A stretch of DNA of 57,102 nucleotides. It comes from Rhodanobacter sp. (GTDB lineage Bacteria > Pseudomonadota > Gammaproteobacteria > Xanthomonadales > Rhodanobacteraceae). Where the stretch lies: contig SCRO01000012.1 of the NCBI GenBank assembly GCA_004298505.1, positions 1 through 57,102 on the forward strand, written 5' to 3'. The notes under the pieces are model-generated. The model had not been told where the DNA came from, searched no databases, and was given only the letters and a program-made list of their open reading frames with translations. Of the stretch, positions 8,154-15,586 are shown in pieces (position 1 is the first letter of the stretch; every line of letters starts with the position of its first letter). The translations under genes were made by a program, and so were the position numbers.

Positions 8154-9031
8154 ATGACCTCCAGCAGTTTCCGCTTTCCTGATGGCTTCCATTGGGGCGC
8201 CGCCACCTCCGCCTACCAGATCGAAGGCTCGCCGCTAGCCGACGGCGCCGGCGCCAGCATCTGGCAGCGCTTCGCACATACCCCGTGAATGATGGCCAAT
8301 GGCGACACCGGCGATGTCGCATCGCCGCTACAAGGACGACGTGCAGCTGATGCAGTCGCTGGGCCTCAAGGGCTACCGCTTCAGCATCAACTGGGCGCGC
8401 GTGCTGCCTGAGGGCACTGGCCGGATCAACCGCAAGGGGCTGGATTTCTATTCGCGGCTGGTCGACGAACTGCTGGAGCACGGCATCGTGCCGAATGCCA
8501 CGCTGTTCCACTGGGACCTGCCCGCCGCCCTGGACGACCGCGGCGGTTGGCTCAACCGCGACAGCGCGCACTGGTTCGCCGAGTACGCTGCGGTGATGTT
8601 CAAGGCACTGGACGACCGCGTGCCGCGTTGGACGACCTTGAACGAGCCCTGGGTGGTCACCGACGGCGGTTACCTGCACGGCGTGCTGGCGCCGGGCCAT
8701 CGCAACCGCTTCGAGGCGCCGATCGCCGCGCACCAATGGCTCGGCGTTCTACGACCCGCCGGTCGCCGAAGGCGGCAGCGTGGACGACCCGCTGCGCTGC
8801 ACCTATCTGCGCAAGCACCTGCGCGCGCTGCATCGCGCGATCGAGGCCGGCGTGAACGTGAAGGGCTATTACGCCTGGTCGCTGCTGGACAACCTGGAGT
8901 GGTCGCTGGGTTTTTCCAAGCGCTTCGGGCTGTGCCACGTCGACTTTGTCACCCAGCAACGCACGCCCAAGGCCAGCGCGAGGCTGTATAGCCAGGTGAT
9001 CGAAAGCAACGGCGCCGTGCTGGATCAGTAG
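8154..9031 (+). pseudogene. Broken GH1 beta-glucosidase
   Basis: The start is well preserved: a ribosome binding site TTAGGAG precedes ATG 8154, and the frame encodes [20 protein letters not shown], a classic GH1 N-terminus. An in-frame TGA at 8286 stands where glycine is expected. A small deletion near 8321 then shifts the frame (RRYKDDVQLMQSLGLKGYRFS and the TLNEP acid/base motif follow). A second, much larger deletion near 8745 joins the region after the acid/base domain to the C-terminal FYDPPVAEGG, KGYYAWSLLDNLEW and FGLCHVDF block. About 160 residues, including the nucleophile region, are lost. The gene cannot yield active enzyme. It once belonged with the neighbouring ABC ATPase in oligosaccharide use. 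Confidence 0.85.
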
Positions 9032-9079
9032 CCCGCGCGTGGGCAATACCTTTTGTCCGGGATGCGCAATTCACAGCTG

Positions 9080-9150
9080 CGTAGGGCGGGCATGGCCCGC
9101 CAGCTCCCCAACGCACGCCAGCCGAGAGCGGCGGGCGGTGCCCGCCCACC
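9080..9150. repeat. Pair of REP-like GC palindromes (copies 2 and 3)
   Basis: CGTAGGGCGGGCATGGCCCG followed by CC at 9080-9101, and GCGGGCGGTGCCCGCCCACC at 9131-9150. They lie in opposite orientation between the GH1 remnant and the rsmG stop, like a small BIME. They resemble the element at 5849-5870. Confidence 0.5.
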
Positions 9151-9165
9151 GATGAGTCGTGCGGG

Positions 9166-9798
9166 TCAGGCGCGACCCAGCACCAGCAGATGACGTTCGG
9201 CCGACAACCCCGGCACGGCCAATTCGTGGGTGCTGCGAACGGCGAAGCCAGGCGGGATGCCCGGCAACTCGTCATCCGGACGCTTGCCCTTCATCGCCAG
9301 CCAGACGCCGTCCGCAGCCAGCAGATGACCGCCCCAGCCCAGCATGTCGGCGAGGCTGGCAAAGGCGCGGGCGGTAATGCAGTCGAACTGCCCCTTTACG
9401 TCTTCGACGCGCGACTGCTCGGCGCGCACGCCCTTCAGCTTCAGGCTGCGGATCGCCTCGCGCAGGAAACGCACCTTCTTACCGTTCGAATCCACCAGCA
9501 GGACCTCGCGCCCCGGCGCAGCGATCGCCAGCACCACGCCGGGCAGGCCCGGCCCGGTGCCCAGATCGGCCAGGCTGGACCCTTGCACATGCGGCAGGAT
9601 CGCCAGTGAATCGAGCAGGTGGCGAATGATCATCTCGGCCGGGTCGCGCACCGCGGTAAGGTTGTAGGCCGCATTCCAGCGTTCCAGCAACGCCTGGTAG
9701 TCGAGCAGGCGCGGTACCGCCGCGGTCGGCAGGTCAAGCCCTAACGCGCCGATGCCGTCTTCGAGTTTTGCTTGCAAGGCGTCGCGCGCGGCCATCAT
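9166..9798 (-). CDS. rsmG: 16S rRNA (guanine-527-N7)-methyltransferase RsmG
   Basis: A 210-residue SAM-dependent methyltransferase, formerly GidB, that modifies G527 of 16S rRNA. The N-terminal helical part includes the conserved WNAAYNLTAVRDP and IIRHLLDSLAILP. The SAM-binding motif is LADLGTGPGLPGVVLA (from residue 76), followed by LLVDSNGKKVRFLREA and the later ITARAFASLADML and KGK motifs. Length is normal for the family. In proteobacteria the gene lies beside parAB near oriC. Here it has the same strand as parA and is separated from it by the ABC ATPase and GH1 remnants, which must have entered between them. Confidence 0.95.
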   Translation of the reverse strand: MMAARDALQAKLEDGIGALGLDLPTAAVPRLLDYQALLERWNAAYNLTAVRDPAEMIIRHLLDSLAILPHVQGSSLADLGTGPGLPGVVLAIAAPGREVLLVDSNGKKVRFLREAIRSLKLKGVRAEQSRVEDVKGQFDCITARAFASLADMLGWGGHLLAADGVWLAMKGKRPDDELPGIPPGFAVRSTHELAVPGLSAERHLLVLGRA

Positions 9799-9849
9799 GT
9801 GGCTGTCCCGTGCATGATCCGGGCGGCAAGTATCCCGGCCGGGCGCGCT

Positions 9850-9874
9850 AAAAGAAAGCCCGCCGAAGCGGGCT
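9850..9874 (-). terminator. Rho-independent terminator of the SPFH gene
   Basis: On the minus strand the sequence reads AGCCCGC, loop TTCG, GCGGGCT, then TTCTTTTAG. This is a 7-bp GC stem with a stable UUCG tetraloop and a T-rich tail, about 60 bp past the stop of the SPFH-like gene at 9936. Confidence 0.8.
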
Positions 9875-9935
9875 GAAAGTGCAGCAAATCCCCTGCTGCG
9901 CAGGCGCTCTCAGGCGCCTCGCGCGATTCGATGGT

Positions 9936-10394
9936 TCAGGCGGCGTCGAGTTCGACCCGCGTAACCATCATGCCGCGCTCGCGCAGCACATGGTTCAACG
10001 ACTGCTTGACCCGCGCGCCCAGGTCGCGACGGTCGAACGGTTTGTTGGCCGCCTCGCTGCGCAAGGCTTCCTGCGCACCGCGACGAATCAGCTGGTCAAC
10101 CTGCTCGAACACCGCGTCCGCACGCTCGGGCTCCAACACCTGCCAGTAGACCGTACCACAGAGCTCGCACGTATCCGCCAGCGGCCCCTCTAGGCGCAGC
10201 GTCTGGCCGGCTAGGTTGATCTTGTGCGCCACCCGATCCAGCAGCGGCAGCACCATGTGTGTGCCCGCTTGCAGCAGGCGCACCGGCTTGCCGCGCCGAT
10301 ACAGGCTGTAGACCTGACCTTCCGGCACGTGCCTGACCGCACTGGCGAACAGTACGGCGAGCAAGGCAACGGATAGGGAAAACAAGATAATCAT
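9936..10394 (-). CDS. Short SPFH/band-7-like membrane protein
   Basis: A 152-residue protein with one N-terminal membrane helix (MIILFSLSVALLAVLFASA) followed by VRHVPEGQVYSLYRRGKPVRLLQAGTH. That resembles the start of the SPFH/band-7 domain in slipins and HflK/HflC. It keeps the domain core (LLDRVAHKINLAGQTLRLEG, TVYWQVLEPERA, ARVKQSLNHVLRERGMMVTRVELDAA). It ends where longer family members continue into a coiled coil, so it is a minimal form. Two cysteines (CELC) in the middle are unusual. Its role is unknown, probably membrane-domain organisation. It has its own terminator at 9850-9874. Confidence 0.6.
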   Translation of the reverse strand: MIILFSLSVALLAVLFASAVRHVPEGQVYSLYRRGKPVRLLQAGTHMVLPLLDRVAHKINLAGQTLRLEGPLADTCELCGTVYWQVLEPERADAVFEQVDQLIRRGAQEALRSEAANKPFDRRDLGARVKQSLNHVLRERGMMVTRVELDAA

Positions 10395-10929
10395 GGGTTT
10401 GAAATCAATAACCTGTAATAGTTTTATTCGTCTGTTACTGGAACTGAAGAATACAGTTGTTTGACTCTACAAGGATTAACGGCAGTTTAACGTGTGAGCA
10501 AATTTTTAACGACTGTGATCGAACAAGTCAAGCGCCACGACAATTGCCGAGAGATCTGGTCAGGGCCGATGTAGTGACCCAAGGCGACGCGGGTGGTCGC
10601 AATAGGTCAGTTCAAACCCGAAATGTCGGCGTGTGATTCCGCGGAACCGGCATAAATGAGTCTGCTGCGAATAGACAAGCATCGAGCTTGCCAACGCCGC
10701 ACCTGCCATGGATGCGCCGAAGCGGTGTTGTGGTGCAGCAACTACGGTTCCCGGCGCTGAACGTGCTGCAGACCCATCCTCCCGCCGTTTCCCGCATACC
10801 GGCTGGTTTCCCAGGCAGAACCCTTCTGCGGTGCAGCAACGCCTGCCGTGACCAGCCCTTTACAAGCGCCCATGAAAACGTTTACGTTGCCGCCATCCAG
10901 GGGTTTCTCAATCCTGCGGGCAGGCCTGA
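10395..10929. other. Intergenic region with a LacI-type operator near 10876
   Basis: No credible gene is visible in these 535 bp. The last 60 bp hold GAAAACGTTTACG, centred on the palindrome AAACGTTT (10876-10883), 47 bp before the LacI-family start. It looks like a LacI/GalR-type operator, presumably autoregulatory for the adjacent regulator when that was intact. Confidence 0.5.
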
Positions 10930-11374
10930 ATGTCGGCAGCAACGATCAAAGATGTGGCGCGCGAGGCCAAGGTATCGGCGGCCTCGGTATCACGTACATT
11001 GAACGGCGGCCCTGGCGTCACCGCCGCCACCAGCGAGCGCATCCGCGCCGCTGCTAATCGGCTGCGCTACATTCCGCATGCGGCGGCGCGCATGTTGATC
11101 ACCCGCCGCACCCACACCATCGGCGCGCTGCTGCCGGATCTGCATGGCGAGTTCTTCTCCGAGCTGATTCGTGGCATCGACCTGGCGGCGCGTGCGCGCG
11201 GCCTGCACCTGTTGGTGTCGAGCTCGCACGACGGTATCGAGGAAGCGGCGGCGGCGATGCACTCGATGCAGGGTCGCGTCGACGGGCTGCTGATCTTGTC
11301 CGGTCGCGTGGATGCGACTTTCCTGCGCGCCAACCTGCCGGGAGGCTTGCCGGTGATACTGCTCAACAGCGCAG
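10930..11374 (+). pseudogene. LacI-family regulator, front half only
   Basis: From ATG 10930 the frame gives a standard LacI DNA-binding domain (TIKDVAREAKVSAASVSRTLN, hinge region, YIPHAAARMLITRRTHTIG). The first part of the periplasmic-binding-like effector domain follows (LLPDLHGEFFSELIRGI, then DGLLILSGRVDATFL). Homology stops after LPVILLNSA near residue 148. The frame then runs on, without a stop, into the N-terminus of an IS630-type transposase until 11457, making a chimeric ORF of 175 codons. The effector and dimerisation lobes are gone, so normal regulation is unlikely. Its position beside xylA and xylB remnants suggests a xylose regulator of the xanthomonad LacI type, which is an inference from context. 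Confidence 0.75.
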
Positions 11375-11927
11375 TAGCGATCACGCTGACCGACGAACAG
11401 CGAACCGAATTGCAGCGCTGCGTGCGATCTCAGACGATGGATGCGCGGGCGGTGTAACGTGCGCGCATCGCTTTGCTGGCGGCCGAGGGAGTCGACAATC
11501 ACGAGATCGCGCGACGTCTGGAGATCAGCCGCAATCAGGCCATTGAGTGGCGCAAACGCTTCGCGCAGGACGGCGTCGCCGCGACCTCCAGCGATCTGCC
11601 GCGCAGCGGACGCAACCCACGCATCGACGCGCCCGGATCGTGCAGGCGACGACCCAGACGCTGCCCGAGGGTGCCACCCATCGGAGCACGCGCACCTTGG
11701 CCGCCGAGCTGGGTGTGCCCGATACCACCGTGCTCAAGGTCTGGCACGCCAGCGGGCTCAAGCCGCACCTGACCGAGACTTTCAAGGTCTCGCGCGATCC
11801 AGGTTCGTCGAGAAACTCGAAGACGTCGTGGGTCTGTATCTGATGCCGCCCGAGCGTGTTCTGGTGCTGGGCTGCGACGAGAAGGGCCAAGTGCAGGCGC
11901 TGGATCGTACCCAACCGGGACCGCCTA
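11375..11927 (+). mobile_element. IS630-family transposase remnant
   Basis: The reading starts within [19 protein letters not shown] and continues in several frames. One carries the helix-turn-helix ([33 protein letters not shown]), another [19 protein letters not shown] and [17 protein letters not shown] third carries [36 protein letters not shown]. These are the N-terminal and first catalytic (CDEK) blocks of IS630-type transposases. A stop and at least two frameshifts separate them, and the element ends abruptly after the CDEK block, losing the rest of the DDE core. It is inactive, and its left end is fused in frame to the truncated LacI gene. Confidence 0.8.
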
Positions 11928-12140
11928 TGAAAAATGAAGCACCACATTAGGCGGGATGCGAGCGTTGTTACGCCCTAGTCTTGCAGGTATGCCGCATCGC
12001 CGCAGCGAAAAAAATCATCACTGCACCAGATTTCGCAATTGCCTGTTGCGGTAAGAACTGCGCATCCTCCAACTAATACGTAAATCTTATCGTCGGCTTC
12101 CGGTCCACGCGATTTCAATGCGGCCTTTCGTGGAATTTAC

Positions 12141-12641
12141 ATGTCCTATTTCGATCACATTGCGCCGATCACCTTCGAAAACGCCAACTACGTGTTGTGG
12201 GGCGGCCGCGAAGGCTACGACACGCTGCTCAATACAGATCTGAAGCGCGATCATGCGCAATTGGGACATTTCTTCCAGATGGCGGTTGAGCACAAGCACA
12301 AGATCGGCTTCCACAGCACCATCCTGATCGAGCCCAAACCGCAGGAGCCGACCAAGCATCAGTACGACTACATGCTCGCACTGGCGCTAGAGGGTGCAGC
12401 CAAGATGATCGAGCGCGATACGCTCGCGCAAATGAAAGGCGCACGCTACGCCGACTGGGATGGCGAGTTCGATCAGCAGGTGCTCACTGGCAATTTCACG
12501 CTCGAGACTTTGGCCGCCGAAGCGGCCAAACGTGGTTTGCGGCCGCAACACGTCTCCAGCCGGCATGAAGCGCTGGAGAATCTGGTCAATCGTTATTCTA
12601 CGATTGATCATTCGCTGGTGGCAGCAGAGTCGCGGGAGTAA
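12141..12641 (+). pseudogene. xylA: Xylose isomerase with two in-frame internal deletions
   Basis: The 166 codons are a patchwork of xylose isomerase. The first ten residues ([10 protein letters not shown]) match the enzyme start. [24 protein letters not shown] through [14 protein letters not shown] matches the region around residues 190-255 of the Escherichia coli enzyme. The remainder ([15 protein letters not shown] to [12 protein letters not shown]) matches the last 75 or so residues. Two internal blocks of roughly 180 and 115 codons are missing, yet the frame is kept across both joins. The catalytic histidine and most metal ligands are lost, so the product cannot be active. It is followed after 8 bp by an equally gutted xylB. 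Recognition of the pieces is firm; the deletion sizes are estimates from memory of the family. Confidence 0.82.
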
Positions 12642-12649
12642 CGCCGCCC

Positions 12650-12874
12650 TTGTTCATTGGAATCGACTTGGGTACGTCGTCAGTCAAAGCGGTGCTGCTC
12701 GACCGCAAGGGCGACGTGCGTGCCAGCGCATCGACTGCACTGACCTTGTCGCATCCGTGGCCGCGCTGGTCCGAGCAGGATCCCGCAGCATGGTATCCGT
12801 TGTTCGGGAAGTTGTATCCGCAGTTACAGCCACTTTTTACTGGTGCCGGGGTCGGCGCTGATTCTGTCCAGTAA
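12650..12874 (+). pseudogene. xylB: Xylulokinase reduced to its two ends
   Basis: From a TTG at 12650 the first 44 or so residues are a perfect FGGY-kinase start (MFIGIDLGTSSVKAVLLDR, then LSHPWPRWSEQDPAAW). They join directly to about 26 residues (YPLFGKLYPQLQPLF and on) that match the extreme C-terminus of xylulokinase. About 400 internal codons are missing, but the frame is preserved through the junction. The remaining peptide lacks the ATP-binding and catalytic regions. With the neighbouring xylA remnant it marks a lost xylose-utilisation operon. Confidence 0.78.
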
Positions 12875-13037
12875 AGACGCACGTCAAGCGCATGGGGAAT
12901 CTCATGAAAAGTAAAACGTTCCGTACTAAATGGCCCTTATTTAAGCCGCAACCCACTGATCTGACGAGCAAAAATGGCTGGTTCGAATGATAAGGTGGCA
13001 TCGCCAGACATCCCGTCACCACCCGAGACGAGCCCTG

Positions 13038-13597
13038 ATGCAGCGTAGCGGTCGTGTCACCCTCCAGCAACAGCAGATTCGCCGTCAACTCGGACAATCG
13101 GACGCCTTTACATTCTTCAACCTCCTCACCGGTCCGGCGTTGTTCGATCCGCTGGAAGCGCAGTTGCCCGCGCATCGCGAGCGCCGGTTTCCACCCACGG
13201 AAACACTAGCCATGTTCTTGCGCCAGGCGTTGAGCGAAGATCGCTCTTGTCAGCACGCGGTCAACGACACGGCCATGGCCCGCGTCGCAGGTCACCTCCC
13301 GCGATGCAGCACACACCCCGGGGCCTATTGTCGTGCGCGGCAACGCCAACCCACGCTACTGATCGCGTCGCTCATCCGCCATAGCGGGCGACACCTGACC
13401 TATCGCATGCCACCGGCGTGGCGATGGCGCGGTCGTGCGGTGCGCTTGGTGGATGGCACGACCGTGTCGATGCCGGATACCGCAGTCAATCAAGCGCAGT
13501 ATCCGCAACCGCGTAGCCAGCAACCGGGATTGGGCTTTCCGCAGTGCCGCCTGGCGGCCCTCATCTGTCTGGGCAGTGGTGCCATCCTGGATGCGGC
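13038..13597 (+). mobile_element. IS4-family transposase, N-terminal half
   Basis: MQRSGRVTLQQQQIRRQLGQ begins a transposase whose middle reads LFDPLEAQLPAHRERRFPPTETLAMFLRQALSEDRSC. The first DDE aspartate lies in VRLVDGTTVSMPDT, then NQAQYPQPRSQQPGLGFPQCRLAALICLGSGAILDAA. This is the IS4 type common in xanthomonads. Homology stops exactly at LDAA near 13597, and the frame continues without a stop into the C-terminal half of a LacI regulator. The catalytic second half is gone, so the element is dead. The open frame extends upstream to 12987. Confidence 0.82.
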
Positions 13598-14186
13598 TAG
13601 GTTTGATCCGGTTCTGGTCGACAAAGCATCGGAGTCTCGGCAGGCCATTACCCATCTATGCAATCTGGGGCACCAGACAACTGCGTTCATCGGCCGCCAC
13701 GAAGAGTCACCCCCGGGTCGGGCGCGATACGAAGGATTCCGAGCGGCGATACTGGCGAACCACCGCAAATTTGAAGGCAGTATGATTCAGGTCTCGGATT
13801 TTCGCGACGAAGGCAGATATCGGAGTACGACGGCGTCACTACGCCCAAAACAGCGTCCCACTGCCATCTGCCTTGCCAACAATCTCATGACCGTCAGTGC
13901 GTTGCACGCGATTAAAGACCATGCGATCTCAATCCCCGAAGAGATGCCGGTCATTGGCTTTGACGATTTGTCATTGGCCGAGCTACTGAATCCGCCGTTG
14001 GCGGTGATCCGGCGCCCCGGAATCGAACAGGAGGAAGTGTCGGCGAAGCCGTTGTTTGAGCAGATACGAAACGAAGCGGTCGAGGCGGAATCGCGCCGCA
14101 TCGAACTCCAAGTTGAAATCGTCGTGCGCGATTCTACGGGCGTGCCACCCCAGCATGTGGACCAGAGGGCTCGTCATGCAATCTGA
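13598..14186 (+). pseudogene. LacI-family regulator lacking its DNA-binding domain
   Basis: These 196 codons match the second half of a LacI/GalR protein: VLVDKASESRQAITHLCNLGHQTTAFIGR, the YEGFRAAIL helix, AICLANNLMTVSALHAI, and VIGFDDLSLAELLNPPLAVIRRP. The helix-turn-helix and first effector lobe are missing; in their place the frame is continuous with an IS4 transposase fragment. Its stop overlaps the start of the ribokinase gene, the arrangement expected for the native regulator of the following deo/rbs operon. Codons are visibly more A/T-rich than in the backbone genes. Without the head it cannot bind an operator. Confidence 0.8.
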
Positions 14187-15150
14187 GTCGGCTTCAGTCG
14201 AGGGCCAGCTACCGGACCTTGAGAAGGGCGTAATCGTCGTCGGCAGCGTAACGGCCGACGTTACTTCGTTTTCTTCACGACTGCCGGCTCCCGGCGAAAC
14301 GCTGTTAGGCGAAGCCCTCACCTTGGTTTTGGGTGGGAAGGGCGCCAATCAGGCAATTGCGGCAGCTTTTGCTGGCGTTCGATCGCACATGGTGTCCTGT
14401 GTGGGGAATGACCTATTCAAGAATCTCGTGCTTGACGGTCTTGATGCGGCTGGCGTCGACATCTCTCAGATGAGGATTCTTGCGAACGATGCCACCGGCG
14501 TCGCGCATATCCGCGTTGACGGTGCAGGCGAAAACAATATCGTCATCGTCCCACGGGCAAACTCGAAGTTGGATTCAACGCATATCACAAAATCGATTCA
14601 ACTTCTTGCTCCGACGTCTGCCGTATTGTTGACTCAACTCGAGATCCCACGAGAGATTGCCGTTCGGGCCATCGAAGAAGCCGGAAAAGCGGGTCTGATT
14701 GTGGTGCTCGATCCTGCTCCGGCACTGGCCCTAGAAGAGGGGGTCTGGTCGCATGTCGACTACGTCACCCCGAATGAATCTGAAGCAACGGCCATAACTG
14801 GTATCAAGGTTTCTGACGACGAAAGTGCAATAACCGCCGGTCAATGGTTTTGTTCCCGAGGGGTGAAAAACGCGGTGATCACGCTAGCTTCGGCTGGTGT
14901 GGTGTTAGTTTCCTCCAGCCGCACAAAGAAATTCAAGGCATTCAAGGTCGAGGTAGCGGATACCACCGCCGCTGGTGACGCCTTCGCCGGTTATTTGGGG
15001 GCCGCACTTGCCAAAGGTTACAACCAAGACGATGCGATCCGCCAAGCCATGGCGGCGGGTGCGCTTGCGGTGACTAGGCGTGGCGCTTCGTCTAGTTTGC
15101 CCAAACGTGCGGACGTCGAGCGGCTGCTGGCGGCGCAACCCCATCCTTAA
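14176..15150 (+). CDS. Ribokinase-family sugar kinase (ribokinase or deoxyribokinase)
   Basis: A 324-residue PfkB kinase starting at ATG 14176, overlapping the stop of the LacI remnant. The substrate region is VGSVTADVTSFSSRLPAPGETLLGEALTLVLGGKGANQAIAAA and the ATP end is TPNESEATAITG. The catalytic anion-hole motif is DTTAAGDAFAGYLGAAL, as in RbsK. The neighbours are RbsD, an Rbs-type importer and DeoC. The likely reaction is ATP-dependent phosphorylation of deoxyribose, or ribose, at C5, feeding deoxyribose-5-phosphate to DeoC. Which pentose it prefers cannot be read from sequence. First gene of a tight plus-strand operon. Confidence 0.85.
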   Translation: MQSESASVEGQLPDLEKGVIVVGSVTADVTSFSSRLPAPGETLLGEALTLVLGGKGANQAIAAAFAGVRSHMVSCVGNDLFKNLVLDGLDAAGVDISQMRILANDATGVAHIRVDGAGENNIVIVPRANSKLDSTHITKSIQLLAPTSAVLLTQLEIPREIAVRAIEEAGKAGLIVVLDPAPALALEEGVWSHVDYVTPNESEATAITGIKVSDDESAITAGQWFCSRGVKNAVITLASAGVVLVSSSRTKKFKAFKVEVADTTAAGDAFAGYLGAALAKGYNQDDAIRQAMAAGALAVTRRGASSSLPKRADVERLLAAQPHP

Positions 15151-15172
15151 ACTAACTGCGCCCGGAGGAAGC

Positions 15173-15577
15173 GTGAGAAAGACCAATACAACCCTGAACC
15201 CCCAGCTGTCGCGCGTGATATCGGAAACGGGCCACACCGACCTTATCGTCGTTACGGACGCCGGCCTGCCGATCTCCCAACACGTTGAACGCATCGACTT
15301 CGCCTACCGGCCCGGCCGCCCGCCCTTCCTGGACCTTCTGGACACAGTGCTCGATGAAATGGTGGTCGAGGGCGTCACCGTATCCAGCGAAATCGTTGAA
15401 GTCAGCCCCGCGATGTTCGATGAGATCAAGGCGCGATTCGACCGCCTGGGGATAGAGATCGAGTTGATCCCGCACATCCGGTTCAAGGAGCGGATGAAAA
15501 ACGCACGCGCGGCGGTCCGATCGGGTGAATTCACGCCTTATGCCAACGTTCTGCTGCGTGCCGGCGTGGCCTACTAG
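15173..15577 (+). CDS. rbsD: D-ribose pyranase RbsD
   Basis: A 134-residue protein from a GTG at 15173 preceded by GGAGGA; a longer frame exists upstream but overlaps the kinase. It shows the RbsD/FucU features: early LNPQLSRVISETGHTDLIVVTDAGLPI with the catalytic histidine of GH, then RIDFAYRPGRPPFLDLLDTVL, and the C-terminal FTPYANVLLRAGV. The enzyme interconverts pyranose and furanose forms of ribose-like sugars so that the kinase gets its substrate. It sits between the kinase (22 bp upstream) and the ABC ATPase (9 bp downstream). Confidence 0.9.
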   Translation: MRKTNTTLNPQLSRVISETGHTDLIVVTDAGLPISQHVERIDFAYRPGRPPFLDLLDTVLDEMVVEGVTVSSEIVEVSPAMFDEIKARFDRLGIEIELIPHIRFKERMKNARAAVRSGEFTPYANVLLRAGVAY

Positions 15578-15586
15578 GAGTTAACG

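Noticed and set aside
5889-9166. A parS site near parAB
   Set aside because: No sequence close to TGTTTCACGTGAAACA was seen in this stretch.
10930-14186. The two LacI halves at 10.9 and 13.6 kb as one gene split by the xyl remnants and IS elements
   Set aside because: The halves are roughly complementary, but the first is GC-ended and sits with xyl genes, while the second is A/T-richer and overlaps the deo operon kinase. Two different regulators are more likely.
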